Shown piece by piece: positions 50,039 through 59,499 of a stretch of DNA of 64,000 bases. How positions within the stretch are numbered: the first letter of the stretch is position 1; each line of letters begins with the position of its first letter. A program made the translations under genes and the position numbers. The DNA is from Burkholderiales bacterium UBA1834 (GTDB lineage: Bacteria > Pseudomonadota > Gammaproteobacteria > Burkholderiales > Burkholderiaceae_C), in assembly GCA_002339015.1 (NCBI GenBank), contig DDJC01000004.1:40744-104743 (forward strand), written 5' to 3'. A model generated the notes under the pieces. The model was not told the origin of the DNA, did not search any database, and saw nothing but the letters and a program-made list of their open reading frames with translations.

Positions 50039-51646
50039 TCAGCGCAGGAACAGCCGGTACACCGGGTTGCGGCTTTCGTCCGTGTAGCGGTAGCCCATCC
50101 CGTCCAGCACCTTGGTCACACGCCTGGCATCGGCCGGTGGCACCTGCAGGCCCATCAGGATGCGGCCATAGTCCGCGCCCTGATTGCGGTAATGGAACAG
50201 GCTGATGTTCCAGCCCGGCGGCAGGGTGGACAGGAACTTCATCAGCGCGCCCGGGCGCTCCGGGAACTCGAAGCTGAACAGCCGCTCGCCATCGGCCAGC
50301 GAGGAACGCCCGCCCACCATGTGGCGCACGTGCGTCTTGGCCAGCTCGTCGTGGGTCAGGTCCACCGTGGCGAAGCCCTGGGCCTCGAAATCCCTGGCGA
50401 TCTGCCTGGATTCGCCCTTGCGCTGCGTGCTCAGGCCCACGAAGACATGGGCCTGGCGCTCATCGGAAATGCGGTAGTTGAACTCGGTGACGCTGCGCGG
50501 GCCGATCATGGCGCAAAAGCGCTTGAAGGAGCCGCGCTCTTCCGGAATCGTCACGGCGAACAGCGCCTCGCGCTCCTCGCCCACCTCGGCGCGCTCGGCC
50601 ACGAAGCGCAGCCGGTCGAAGTTCATGTTGGCGCCACAGTTGATGGCGATGTAGGTCTTGCCCTGGCCGCCGTGACGGGCCGCGTACTGCTTCATCGCGG
50701 CCACGCCCATCGCGCCCGAGGGTTCGACGATGGAGCGTGTGTCCTGGTAGATGTCCTTGATGGCCGCGCACACCGCATCGGTGTTAACGATCACGAAATC
50801 ATCGACATGCTTGCGCACCAGGCGCAGCGTCTCTTCGCCCACCAGCTTCACTGCAGTGCCATCGGCGAACAGGCCCACGTCGGCCAGCGTGACGCGCTTG
50901 CCGGCCTTGGCCGAGCGGGCCATGGCGTCGGAATCGTCGGTCTGCACGCCGATCACCTTGATCTCGGGGCGCACGGCCTTGATGTAGGCGGCCACGCCGC
51001 TGATCAGTCCGCCCCCGCCGATGGCCACGAAAATGGCGTCGATCGGGCCTGAGTGCTGACGCAGGATCTCCATGGCCACGGTGCCCTGCCCTGCGATCAC
51101 GTCCGGATCGTCGAAGGGGTGCACGAAGGTCATGCCTTTCTTCTGCTCCAGCGCGCGCGCGTGCAGGGCAGCGTCGGAATAGCTCTCGCCGTGCAGCACG
51201 ATCTGCACGTTGTCACCCCCGAAAGCGGCCACGGCATCGACCTTCACCTGCGGCGTCGTCACCGGCATCACGATGGTCGCTTTGCAACCGAGTCGGCGCG
51301 CGCCCAGCGCCACGCCCTGCGCATGGTTGCCGGCCGAGGCGCAGATCACGCCCTTGGCCAGCGCCTTGGGGCTGAGCTGGGCCATCTTGTTGTAGGCGCC
51401 ACGCAGCTTGAAGCTGAACACCGGCTGCGTGTCCTCGCGCTTGATGTAGACCTCATGGCCCAGGCGGCGCGACAGGTTGTTGGCGCGCACCAGCTCGCTC
51501 TCGATGGCCACGTCGTAGACACGCGTGGTGAGGATCTTCTGCAGGTAATCGGCCAGACCCAGCGGCTTGGCTTTCGTGGCGGGCTTGTTCGAGGCAGCCG
51601 GCGTCTTGGGCTGGCGGGTGCGTACAGCGGGGGCTTTGGCGGGCAT
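50039..51646 (-). CDS. ilvA: Threonine ammonia-lyase (threonine dehydratase), biosynthetic
   Basis: A 535-aa PLP enzyme making 2-oxobutyrate from threonine, the first step to isoleucine. The PLP lysine is in SFKLRGAYNKM, the glycine loop is AIGGGGLISG, and SAGNHAQGVALGA is clear. Two C-terminal ACT-like regulatory domains (about 350-430 and 440-525) should bind isoleucine and valine. The first 28 residues are a basic Ala/Pro/Lys-rich extension. The ATG at 51646 is preferred because the atp operon terminator lies just upstream. Confidence 0.93.
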   Translation of the reverse strand: MPAKAPAVRTRQPKTPAASNKPATKAKPLGLADYLQKILTTRVYDVAIESELVRANNLSRRLGHEVYIKREDTQPVFSFKLRGAYNKMAQLSPKALAKGVICASAGNHAQGVALGARRLGCKATIVMPVTTPQVKVDAVAAFGGDNVQIVLHGESYSDAALHARALEQKKGMTFVHPFDDPDVIAGQGTVAMEILRQHSGPIDAIFVAIGGGGLISGVAAYIKAVRPEIKVIGVQTDDSDAMARSAKAGKRVTLADVGLFADGTAVKLVGEETLRLVRKHVDDFVIVNTDAVCAAIKDIYQDTRSIVEPSGAMGVAAMKQYAARHGGQGKTYIAINCGANMNFDRLRFVAERAEVGEEREALFAVTIPEERGSFKRFCAMIGPRSVTEFNYRISDERQAHVFVGLSTQRKGESRQIARDFEAQGFATVDLTHDELAKTHVRHMVGGRSSLADGERLFSFEFPERPGALMKFLSTLPPGWNISLFHYRNQGADYGRILMGLQVPPADARRVTKVLDGMGYRYTDESRNPVYRLFLR

Positions 51647-51676
51647 GGCGTGTTTCGGGAACCTGGAAACGACAAA

Positions 51677-51703
51677 GGCCCGCGGCAACGAGTGCTGCGG
51701 GCC
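51677..51703 (-). terminator. Terminator of the atp operon
   Basis: An 11-bp stem (GGCCCGCGGCA / TGCTGCGGGCC with one G-U pair) and a 5-nt loop lie 56 bp after the atpC stop. On the minus strand the stem is followed by TTTGTCGTTT. Confidence 0.65.
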
Positions 51704-51759
51704 TGCGGGGCATTCGCCTGTCGGCTTTCAAGGCCGATGGGCAAAGGGAGGTGTGACGA

Positions 51760-52176
51760 TCACTTCTTGCGCAGGCGCCGGATCGCGGCAATCTGCGCGG
51801 CCATGATGGCCAGCTCGCTCTGGGCCTTGGCCAGATCCAGTTCGCCCTTGGCGTTCTGGACGGCTTCCTGGGCCACGCGCTGGGCTTCCAGCGCCTTGGC
51901 CTCGTCCAGGTCCTTGCCGCGGATGGCGGTATCGGCCAGGACGGTGACGCAGTGCGGCTGCACTTCCACAATGCCACCGGCGACGAAGACGAACTCTTCT
52001 TCCTTCGTGTCGGCGCGCTGGATGCGCACGGCACCCGGCTTGATGCGCGTGATCAGCGGCGCGTGGCGCGGCAGGATGCCGAGCTCGCCCACTTCACCCG
52101 GCACGGACACCAGGGTGGCCTCGCCCGAGAAGAGCGACTCCTCGGCCGAAACGACATCAACGTGAATGGTGGACAT
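51760..52176 (-). CDS. atpC: ATP synthase epsilon subunit
   Basis: A 138-aa F1 epsilon subunit, part of the central stalk and an inhibitor of ATP hydrolysis. The N-terminal beta domain carries VSAEESLFSGEATLVSVPGE and GELGILPRHAPLITRIKPG, and the C-terminal helices carry EAKALEAQRVAQEAVQNAKG. It ends with a basic tail. It follows atpD after an unusually long gap of 142 bp that contains a REP-like hairpin. Confidence 0.95.
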   Translation of the reverse strand: MSTIHVDVVSAEESLFSGEATLVSVPGEVGELGILPRHAPLITRIKPGAVRIQRADTKEEEFVFVAGGIVEVQPHCVTVLADTAIRGKDLDEAKALEAQRVAQEAVQNAKGELDLAKAQSELAIMAAQIAAIRRLRKK

Positions 52177-52227
52177 AAGCGCTTCCTAAAAAACCTGATT
52201 AGCGTGCAAGACGTTGGGAGTGGCAAG

Positions 52228-52315
52228 CCATGCGCGTCCTGGCAAGGCGCCGCGCACAGCCATAGCGGAAGCTATGGCGAGCACGGCAACGCCGCCAGGG
52301 CGCGCAGGGCGCCGC
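52228..52315. repeat. REP-like extended hairpin between atpD and atpC
   Basis: A perfect 8-bp core stem GCCATAGC/GCTATGGC (52259-52266 and 52271-52278) with a GGAA loop lies within a longer imperfect palindrome of G+C-rich arms. It looks like a dispersed extragenic palindrome rather than a terminator, as no U-run follows. Confidence 0.5.
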
Positions 52316-52318
52316 CAA

Positions 52319-53734
52319 TCACATCGTCTTGGCTTTTTCGAAGGCTTCGTCGATGGTCCCGACCATGTAGAACGCTTGCTCAGGCAGGCTGTCGCATTCG
52401 CCGTTCACGATCATCTTGAAGCCGCGGATGGTTTCCTTCAGGGGCACGTACTTGCCGGGCGAACCGGTGAACACTTCGGCCACGTGGAAAGGCTGCGACA
52501 GGAAGCGCTGGATCTTGCGGGCGCGGGCCACCAGCAGCTTGTCTTCCGGTGCCAGTTCGTCCATGCCCAGAATGGCGATGATGTCGCGCAGTTCCTTGTA
52601 GCGCTGCAGCGTGCCTTGCACGGCGCGGGCCACCGAGTAGTGCTCTTCACCGACCACGTGCGGGTCCAGCTGACGCGAGGTCGAGTCCAGCGGGTCCACG
52701 GCGGGGTAGATACCCAGCGAAGCGATGTCACGCGACAGCACCACGGTGGAGTCCAAGTGGGCGAAGGTCGTGGCAGGCGACGGGTCGGTCAAGTCATCCG
52801 CAGGGACGTACACGGCCTGGATGGACGTGATCGAGCCGACCTTGGTCGAGGTGATGCGCTCTTGCAGACGGCCCATTTCCTCGGCCAGCGTGGGCTGGTA
52901 ACCCACGGCGGAGGGCATGCGGCCCAGCAGCGCGGACACTTCGGTACCGGCCAGGGTGTAGCGGTAGATGTTGTCCACGAAGAACAGCACGTCACGGCCT
53001 TCGTCACGGAAGGACTCGGCCATCGTCAGGCCGGTCAGGGCCACGCGCAGACGGTTGCCCGGCGGCTCGTTCATCTGACCGTACACCATGGCCACTTTGG
53101 ATTCGGCCAGGTTGTCCTGCTTCACGACGCCTGCGTCAGACATTTCGTGATAGAAGTCGTTGCCCTCACGGGTACGCTCACCCACACCAGCGAACACCGA
53201 CAGACCGCTGTGGGCCTTGGCGATGTTGTTGATGAGCTCCATCATGTTCACGGTCTTGCCGACGCCGGCGCCACCGAACAGACCCACCTTGCCGCCCTTG
53301 GCGAACGGGCAGACCAGGTCGATCACCTTGATGCCGGTTTCCAGCAGCTCGGTCGAGGGCGACAGTTCGTCGTAGGCCGGGGCCTTGCGGTGGATCGAGG
53401 CGGTGCGGGTCTGGTCGACCGGGCCGCGCTCGTCGATGGGGTTGCCCAGCACGTCCATGATGCGGCCCAGCGTAGCGGGGCCCACGGGCACGGTGATGGG
53501 GGCGTCGGTGTTGCTCACGACCATGCCGCGACGCAGACCGTCGGACGAGCCCAGCGCGATGGTACGGACGATGCCGTCACCCAGCAGCTGCTGCACTTCC
53601 AGAGTCAGGGTCGAGCCGTCCATCTTCAGAGCGTCGTACACCTTGGGCATCTGGTTGCGCGGGAACTCCACGTCCACCACGGCGCCGATGCACTGAACGA
53701 TCTTGCCCACAGCTTGAGCTTGTGTGTCAGCCAT
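52319..53734 (-). CDS. atpD: ATP synthase beta subunit
   Basis: A 471-aa catalytic F1 beta subunit. The P-loop is GGAGVGKTVNMMEL, the catalytic Glu region is GVGERTREGNDFYHEM, and VDNIYRYTLAGTEV is present. The Walker B segment is VLFFVDN. The start at 53734 (MADTQAQAVG) has GAAGGAACG upstream. It is 31 bp from atpG. Confidence 0.97.
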   Translation of the reverse strand: MADTQAQAVGKIVQCIGAVVDVEFPRNQMPKVYDALKMDGSTLTLEVQQLLGDGIVRTIALGSSDGLRRGMVVSNTDAPITVPVGPATLGRIMDVLGNPIDERGPVDQTRTASIHRKAPAYDELSPSTELLETGIKVIDLVCPFAKGGKVGLFGGAGVGKTVNMMELINNIAKAHSGLSVFAGVGERTREGNDFYHEMSDAGVVKQDNLAESKVAMVYGQMNEPPGNRLRVALTGLTMAESFRDEGRDVLFFVDNIYRYTLAGTEVSALLGRMPSAVGYQPTLAEEMGRLQERITSTKVGSITSIQAVYVPADDLTDPSPATTFAHLDSTVVLSRDIASLGIYPAVDPLDSTSRQLDPHVVGEEHYSVARAVQGTLQRYKELRDIIAILGMDELAPEDKLLVARARKIQRFLSQPFHVAEVFTGSPGKYVPLKETIRGFKMIVNGECDSLPEQAFYMVGTIDEAFEKAKTM

Positions 53735-53765
53735 TTTTCGTTCCTTCAATCAATTAAATCTGGGG

Positions 53766-54632
53766 TCAGACCGCGGCCGCGCCGGCGACGATCTCGGACA
53801 ATTCCTTGGTGATCGCGGCCTGGCGGGTCTTGTTGTAGACCAGCTTGAGCTCCCCGATCACCGAGCCTGCGTTGTCGGTCGCGGCCTTCATGGCCACCAT
53901 GCGCGCCGATTGCTCGGACGCCATGTTCTCAGCCACGGCCTGGTAGACCAGCGCCTCGACGTAGCGCACCAGCAGGTCATCGATCACGGCCTGTGCATCA
54001 GGCTCGTAGATGTAATCCCACTGATGGTTCTCGTCGGCTTGCAGATCGCCGGCCTTCAGGGGCAGCAGCTGCTCGACCACGGGCTCCTGCTTCATCGTGT
54101 TGATGAAGCGGGTGAAGCACAGGTAGACCGCGCTCAGCTCGCCAGCCGCATAGGCATCGAGCACCACCTTGGTCGGGCCGATCAGCTTGTCCAGGTGGGG
54201 CGTATCGCCCATGCCCGTGACATGCGAGACCACCTTGGCGCCGATCCGGTTGAAGAAGCCGAACGCCTTGTTGCCGATCGCGACCACGTCCGACTTCGTG
54301 CCCTGGCCTTCAAGCTCGCGGAGCTTGTTGGTCACGGCGCGCAGGACGTTGGTGTTGAGACCACCGCACAGGCCCTTGTCCGTGCTCACTACGATGAAGC
54401 CCACCTTCTTGGCGCCATCGTTGGCGACCATGAAGGGGTGGACGTACTCGGGGTTCGCCTTGGACAGGTTGCCAGCGATGTTGCGCACCTTTTCAGCGTA
54501 AGGCCGGGCCGCGCGCATGCGATCCTGCGCCTTGCGCATCTTCGAAGCCGCGACCATTTCCATGGCCTTGGTGATCTTCTTGGTGTTCTCGACGCTCTTG
54601 ATCTTGCCGCGTATTTCCTTGCCTGCCGCCAT
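53766..54632 (-). CDS. atpG: ATP synthase gamma subunit
   Basis: A 288-aa central-stalk subunit. The N-terminal coil MAAGKEIRGKIKSVENTKKI and KAMEMVAASKM, and the C-terminal coil RMVAMKAATDNAGSVIGELK, are the two conserved helices that form the rotating shaft. It lies 12 bp after atpA. Confidence 0.96.
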   Translation of the reverse strand: MAAGKEIRGKIKSVENTKKITKAMEMVAASKMRKAQDRMRAARPYAEKVRNIAGNLSKANPEYVHPFMVANDGAKKVGFIVVSTDKGLCGGLNTNVLRAVTNKLRELEGQGTKSDVVAIGNKAFGFFNRIGAKVVSHVTGMGDTPHLDKLIGPTKVVLDAYAAGELSAVYLCFTRFINTMKQEPVVEQLLPLKAGDLQADENHQWDYIYEPDAQAVIDDLLVRYVEALVYQAVAENMASEQSARMVAMKAATDNAGSVIGELKLVYNKTRQAAITKELSEIVAGAAAV

Positions 54633-54644
54633 GGCGTGCTCCTT

Positions 54645-56198
54645 TTAGGCGAAGGTCTTCTTGAACGCAGCGATGGCCGATTGCAGTTCGGCTTCGGCGT
54701 CCTTGTCCAGGGCCTTCGAGGCTTCGAGCTTGCTCAGCAGCGCGGCGTGGCTGGTCTTGAGGAACTGGTGCAGGCCGGCTTCGAAGGCCAGAACCTTCTT
54801 GACGTCCACATCGTCCATGAAACCCTTGTTCACGGCGTACAGCGTTGCGCCCATCAGCGAGATCGGCAGCGGCGCGTACTGAGCCTGCTTGAGCAGTTCG
54901 GTCACGCGGGCACCGCGGTCCAGCTGCTTGCGGGTGGCTTCGTCCAGGTCGGAGGCGAACTGCGCGAACGCGGCCAGCTCACGGTACTGCGCCAGGTCGG
55001 TACGGATACCGCCGGACAGGCCCTTGATCAGCTTGGTCTGGGCAGCACCGCCCACGCGCGACACCGAGATACCGGCGTTGATGGCGGGACGGATACCGGC
55101 GTTGAACAGGCTGGTTTCCAGGAAGATCTGACCATCAGTGATCGAGATCACGTTGGTCGGCACGAAGGCGGACACGTCACCGGCTTGGGTTTCGATGATG
55201 GGCAGTGCCGTGAGCGAACCTGTCTTGCCCTTGACTTCACCCTTGGTGAAGGCTTCGACGTAGTCGGCGTTCACGCGGGCTGCACGCTCGAGCAGGCGCG
55301 AGTGGATGTAGAACACGTCGCCAGGGAAGGCTTCGCGGCCGGGAGGACGGCGCAGCAGCAGCGACACCTGGCGGTAGGCCACGGCCTGCTTGGACAGGTC
55401 GTCGTACACGATCAGGGCGTCTTCACCGCGGTCGCGGAAGTACTCGCCCATGGCGCAGCCGGAATAGGCCGACACGAACTGCATGGCAGCCGAGTCAGAG
55501 GCCGTGGCGGCGACGACGATGGTGTAGTCCATGGCGCCGGCTTGCTCCAGGGCACGCACGACGTTCTTGACCGACGAGGCCTTCTGGCCGATGGCCACGT
55601 AGATACACGTGACGCCCTGGCCCTTCTGGTTGATGATCGCGTCGATGGCGACGGCGGTCTTGCCGGTCTGGCGGTCACCGATGATCAGCTCGCGCTGGCC
55701 ACGGCCGACGGGCACCATGGAGTCGATCGACTTCAGGCCGGTCTGCAGAGGCTGCGACACCGATTCACGGGCGATCACGCCGGGAGCGATCTTCTCGATG
55801 GGAGACGACAGCTTGGCGTTGATCGGGCCCTTGCCGTCGATGGGCTGACCCAGGGCGTTGACCACGCGGCCAACCAGCTCGGGGCCGACGGGCACTTCCA
55901 GGATGCGGCCGGTGGTCTTGACCACGTCACCTTCGGAGATGTGCTCGTAGGCACCCAGGATCACGGCGCCGACGGAGTCGCGCTCGAGGTTCAGGGCCAG
56001 GCCGTAGGTGGGGATGCCGCTGGCGTCAGCGGGAAATTCCAACATTTCGCCCTGCATGGCATCGGACAGGCCGTGCACGCGGACGATACCGTCGGTCACG
56101 GAGATCACCGTGCCTTGGTTGCGAATGTCGGCAGCCGCGCCGAGACCTTCGATGCGGCTCTTGATCAGTTCGGAAATTTCTGCGGGATTCAGTTGCAT
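54645..56198 (-). CDS. atpA: ATP synthase alpha subunit
   Basis: A 517-aa F1 alpha subunit, non-catalytic nucleotide binding. The P-loop is GDRQTGKTAVAID. The N-terminal region MQLNPAEISELIKSRIEG and the conserved ALPIIETQAGDVSAFVPTNV are present. A 154-bp gap separates it from atpH. Confidence 0.97.
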   Translation of the reverse strand: MQLNPAEISELIKSRIEGLGAAADIRNQGTVISVTDGIVRVHGLSDAMQGEMLEFPADASGIPTYGLALNLERDSVGAVILGAYEHISEGDVVKTTGRILEVPVGPELVGRVVNALGQPIDGKGPINAKLSSPIEKIAPGVIARESVSQPLQTGLKSIDSMVPVGRGQRELIIGDRQTGKTAVAIDAIINQKGQGVTCIYVAIGQKASSVKNVVRALEQAGAMDYTIVVAATASDSAAMQFVSAYSGCAMGEYFRDRGEDALIVYDDLSKQAVAYRQVSLLLRRPPGREAFPGDVFYIHSRLLERAARVNADYVEAFTKGEVKGKTGSLTALPIIETQAGDVSAFVPTNVISITDGQIFLETSLFNAGIRPAINAGISVSRVGGAAQTKLIKGLSGGIRTDLAQYRELAAFAQFASDLDEATRKQLDRGARVTELLKQAQYAPLPISLMGATLYAVNKGFMDDVDVKKVLAFEAGLHQFLKTSHAALLSKLEASKALDKDAEAELQSAIAAFKKTFA

Positions 56199-56352
56199 TG
56201 CGTTGCTCCCAGTCTGGTCAAGGGCTGCACGGGGCAGACCTCGTTGACGACGACCGGCTGGATTTCAGGGTTCACTTGACAGCCCTGAAGGCCAGCCAGT
56301 GGGGGTTGGGCGACCATGTGTGCACCAGTCTTGGACAGACGGCTCTCCGGGG

Positions 56353-56886
56353 TCAGGCCAGGAGGGCCGTCTTCATGCGTTCCAGGCGGGCCTTGACGGA
56401 GGTGTCGAGCACCTCGTCACCCACCACCACGCGCACGCCGCCGATCAGCGTCGGATCCACCTGGACCGACAGCTGCAGCTTGCCGCCGAAGCGCTTCTCC
56501 AGCGAACCCTGGATGTCGGCCAGTTGGGCCGCATCGATCGGGAAGGCGCTGTAGACGATGGCTTCGGAGACACCCTGACGGGCATGCACGAGGGTTTGGA
56601 ACTGCTCGGCCATCAGCGGCAAAGCCGCCAGACGACCGTTGTCGATGACGGTACGCAAGAAGTTGGCCACGGCCGGCGCCAGCGCCACCTTGGCGGCACC
56701 CGTCAGCACCTCGAAGACTTGCTCCTTGGTGACGACGGGGTTGTCCGCCAGGGACCGCAGTTGCGGGTCGCGGGCCACCGCGGCCAGGGCCTCGACCTGA
56801 CCGAGCCAGGCAGCCTGGTCGGCATCGGGCGCGGCCTTGAACAAGGCGTCGGCGTACGGGCGGGCGATGGTGGCAAGCTCGGCCAT
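56353..56886 (-). CDS. atpH: ATP synthase delta subunit
   Basis: About 177 aa, the peripheral-stalk protein joining F1 to b. Family features are ATIARPYADALFKAA at the start and the C-terminal VDPTLIGGVRVVVGDEVLDT. The ATG at 56886 has GGAGC upstream; an ATG two codons earlier overlaps the atpF stop. Confidence 0.93.
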   Translation of the reverse strand: MAELATIARPYADALFKAAPDADQAAWLGQVEALAAVARDPQLRSLADNPVVTKEQVFEVLTGAAKVALAPAVANFLRTVIDNGRLAALPLMAEQFQTLVHARQGVSEAIVYSAFPIDAAQLADIQGSLEKRFGGKLQLSVQVDPTLIGGVRVVVGDEVLDTSVKARLERMKTALLA

Positions 56887-56888
56887 GA

Positions 56889-57359
56889 TCACAGCTCCGT
56901 TTTCAGGCGGCTCAGCAGGTCGGCGTGGACCTGGGGCGAGACTTCGCGCTGCAGAATCTGCTCGGCGCCCTTGACCGCCAGCGTGGCGACCTGCTCGCGC
57001 AGGGCCTCGCGGGCACGCACGACCAGCTGGTCGGCTTCGGCCTTGGCGTCGGCGACGATCTTGGCGGCCTCGGACGCTGCACGCGCCTTGGCATCCTCGA
57101 CCAGCGTGTTGCCACGCTTCTCGGCGTCGGACAGACGCTTGGCGATGTCTTCGCGGGACTGAGCGAGTTCCTGCTGCACGCGCTGGTTGGCGGAGGCCAG
57201 TTCGGACTTCGCCTTGTCAGCGGCAGCCAGACCGTCCGCGATCTTGGTGGCGCGCTCGTCGAGAGCCTTCGTGATCGGGGGCCACACGAACTTCATCGTG
57301 AACCACCACAGGATCCCGAAGACCACGATCTGCGCGAACAGCGTTGCGTTCAGATTCAC
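56889..57359 (-). CDS. atpF: ATP synthase b subunit
   Basis: A 156-aa peripheral-stalk subunit. The N-terminal helix (about 5-25, LFAQIVVFGILWWFTMKFVW) anchors it, followed by a long charged coiled coil. The start is a GTG at 57359 with GAAAGG upstream. It overlaps or abuts atpH. Confidence 0.95.
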   Translation of the reverse strand: MNLNATLFAQIVVFGILWWFTMKFVWPPITKALDERATKIADGLAAADKAKSELASANQRVQQELAQSREDIAKRLSDAEKRGNTLVEDAKARAASEAAKIVADAKAEADQLVVRAREALREQVATLAVKGAEQILQREVSPQVHADLLSRLKTEL

Positions 57360-57409
57360 GGCTCGGACCTTTCTCGGTTAATTGAAAAACTCAGTCGAGA
57401 AGGGACCGA

Positions 57410-57658
57410 TCAGGCTGCGACGAAGGGGTTCGCGAAGGCGAACAGCATGGCGATACCCACGCCGATCAGGAAGGCGGCGTCGATCAGACCGGCCAGCAGG
57501 AACATCTTGGTTTGCAGTTCGTTCATCAGCTCGGGCTGACGGGCGGTGGCTTCGAAGTACTTGCCACCCATCAGGGCGATACCGATACAAGCACCCAGGG
57601 CGCCCAGACCGATGATCAGACCACAAGCCAGCGCGACGTTACCCAACACGAGTTCCAT
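57410..57658 (-). CDS. atpE: ATP synthase c subunit
   Basis: An 82-aa proteolipid with two helices. The loop ARQPE is present. The ion-carrying residue is D60 in GLIDAAFLIG, a proton-type arrangement; I see no Na+-type Gln/Glu set. Ten or so copies form the rotor ring. It is 50 bp from atpF. Confidence 0.97.
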   Translation of the reverse strand: MELVLGNVALACGLIIGLGALGACIGIALMGGKYFEATARQPELMNELQTKMFLLAGLIDAAFLIGVGIAMLFAFANPFVAA

Positions 57659-57716
57659 GATTGCTCCTAAAGAAGAAAGTGAGGTTGGTGAGAAAAAGGG
57701 AGGGGAAAGGGAAGGG

Positions 57717-58619
57717 TCAGTGACCTTCGTGGGCCTGACCGATGTACACCAGGGTCAGCATCATGAAGATGAAGGCCTGCAGGGCAATGATCAGGATGTG
57801 GAAGATGGCCCAGGCCGAGCCGGCAAGGATGTGGCCGATCCACAAACCGATGCCACCCAGGGAACTGAGGCCAGCCGCCCCCATCAGGGCGATCAGCATG
57901 AACACCAGCTCGCCGGCGTACATGTTGCCCCACAGCCGCATGCCGTGGGAGATGGTCTTGGCGCCGAACTCGATGAGGTTCAGGGCGAAATTGGCAGGGG
58001 CCAGCAGCACGGCAGCGATGCCGTGGGCGTGGAAGGGAGCGCTGAACAGCTCCTTGATCCAGCCGAACAGGCCCTTGATCTTGATGTTGTAGTACAGGCA
58101 GATCAGCAGCACCGAGATCGACAGGCCCAGCGTGATGGACAGGTCGGCGGTGGGCACGACGCGCATGTAGGCGTGGTGCGGATCATGGCCGGCGGCGGCG
58201 TAGTAGCCTTCCCAGAGGCGGGGCAGCAGGTCGACGGGCAGCAAGTCCATCGCGTTCATGAAGAAGATCCACACGAACACGGTGAGGGCGGCGGGCGCCA
58301 CGGCGCGGCGCGAGGCAGCGTTGTGGATGATGCCCTTGGCCTGGGTGTCGACCAGCTCGACGAGCAGTTCGACCGCAGCCTGGAAACGGCCCGGCACGCC
58401 GGACGTGGCCGCACGGGCGGCACGCCACAGCACGAACACGGCCAGCAGGCCCAGGGTCACCGACCAGAACACCGAGTCATAGTTGATGTAGTTCCAATCA
58501 ACGATGGCCTGCTTCTCAGAGATGTTCTGAAAGTGGCGCAGGTGGTGATTGATGTATTCACCGGCCGTTGGCGCGTGTTGCGCGGCTCCGGCCGCGGCGT
58601 CGTGTGCATCAGCAGACAT
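57717..58619 (-). CDS. atpB: ATP synthase a subunit
   Basis: A 300-aa membrane subunit with about six helices. The essential Arg region is seen in the late helix as FGAKTISHGMRLWGNMYAG, where the Arg of RLWGN is the stator residue. It ends with the usual LALQAFIFMMLTLVYIGQA. The gap to atpE is 58 bp. Confidence 0.95.
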   Translation of the reverse strand: MSADAHDAAAGAAQHAPTAGEYINHHLRHFQNISEKQAIVDWNYINYDSVFWSVTLGLLAVFVLWRAARAATSGVPGRFQAAVELLVELVDTQAKGIIHNAASRRAVAPAALTVFVWIFFMNAMDLLPVDLLPRLWEGYYAAAGHDPHHAYMRVVPTADLSITLGLSISVLLICLYYNIKIKGLFGWIKELFSAPFHAHGIAAVLLAPANFALNLIEFGAKTISHGMRLWGNMYAGELVFMLIALMGAAGLSSLGGIGLWIGHILAGSAWAIFHILIIALQAFIFMMLTLVYIGQAHEGH

Positions 58620-58633
58620 CAGCTACTCTCGTC

Positions 58634-59161
58634 TCAGACTCTAGATTTCTTGGAGCCCTGCCACAGCAGGACCAGCCCATTGACCTTCAGGCACAACACC
58701 AGGGTGACCAGCAGCGCAGCCCAGTTCAGCGAAGGCACCCACTTGGGCGCCAGCGCGAGCAGGGCCAGCACCAGCAGCAGCTTGACGATCTCCCAAAAGA
58801 GGAGACCGCCCAGGCTGCGCCCAGACCCGCGACCGAATACCCCGCGCACCATGAGCGCGCCGGGCACCACCACCACCGCGGCGCCATACAGCGCGGAGAT
58901 GAAAGATGGCAGGTTGCGAGAAAGGCCCCCCCAGATCACCGCCACGACCACCCCGATCAGCGCTTGCAGCGCGATCACCCGCCAAGGCGAGAGGGAGGGG
59001 CTTTTCGCGATCAGGGCCTGAGCCTCGTCTCGCGTGAGCGGTATCACCGGAGGCTCGGGATCTTGCTGCGGCCAGAATGAATCCTGCCACCCAGCAGACG
59101 CAGGCGCTTTCGTTGGTGCCCCTGTCGCCACCGCAGGGGAGGATGGCATGGGCTTTTCCAT
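58634..59161 (-). CDS. atpI: ATP synthase assembly factor AtpI-like protein
   Basis: A 175-aa membrane protein first in the atp operon. A Pro/Ala-rich cytoplasmic part (about 1-60) is followed by four helices. The region ALYGAAVVVVPGALMVRGVF, and WEIVKLLLVLALLALAPKWV, match the AtpI group that helps c-ring assembly. It starts 14 bp before atpB. Confidence 0.8.
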   Translation of the reverse strand: MEKPMPSSPAVATGAPTKAPASAGWQDSFWPQQDPEPPVIPLTRDEAQALIAKSPSLSPWRVIALQALIGVVVAVIWGGLSRNLPSFISALYGAAVVVVPGALMVRGVFGRGSGRSLGGLLFWEIVKLLLVLALLALAPKWVPSLNWAALLVTLVLCLKVNGLVLLWQGSKKSRV

Positions 59162-59263
59162 GAAAGAGCTAGGACCACTTTTGCCATCGAACCGACCTGC
59201 CTGACCTCATTGATCCGGGACACAACCCGAGCCAGATGAACCAAACCTGTCTGCTGACAGCGA

Positions 59264-59287
59264 ACAAAAACCCCGACCTGATGTCGG
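59264..59287 (-). terminator. Leader hairpin with U-run just after the atp promoter
   Basis: On the minus strand CCGAC-ATCAG-GTCGG (59273-59287) is followed by GGTTTTTG, an intrinsic-terminator shape starting about six bases after the predicted start of transcription and 100 bp before atpI. It may act as an attenuator or 5' stabiliser. Confidence 0.35.
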
Positions 59288-59299
59288 CAAAACCCAAAG

Positions 59300-59329
59300 A
59301 TTATACGTGCTTACCCCCACGCAAACCAA
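59300..59329 (-). promoter_or_regulatory. Predicted sigma70 promoter of atp operon
   Basis: On the minus strand TTGGTT (59324-59329) and a perfect TATAAT (59300-59305) are 18 bp apart, about 140 bp upstream of atpI. This is the best promoter match in the window. Confidence 0.55.
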
Positions 59330-59499
59330 GCCCCCTTCAGATCGGACACGGCCGACTGCGCCTGAGGCCCCCGTGAATGGACGATGAAGGCCCTGTGCAC
59401 CAGTCGCGTGCGCACGACAAAAGGGCGCCTGACACTGGGGCATCGCGCCTCAAATCAGGCGGCGCAGCTCCGCCGCAACGGACACCCAAAAAAGCCCAC

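Noticed and set aside
53724..56279. 851-codon open frame antisense to atpG and atpA
   Set aside because: High G+C keeps the antisense frame open. The predicted protein is rich in His, Gly and Asp with no known domain, and the sense genes are certain.
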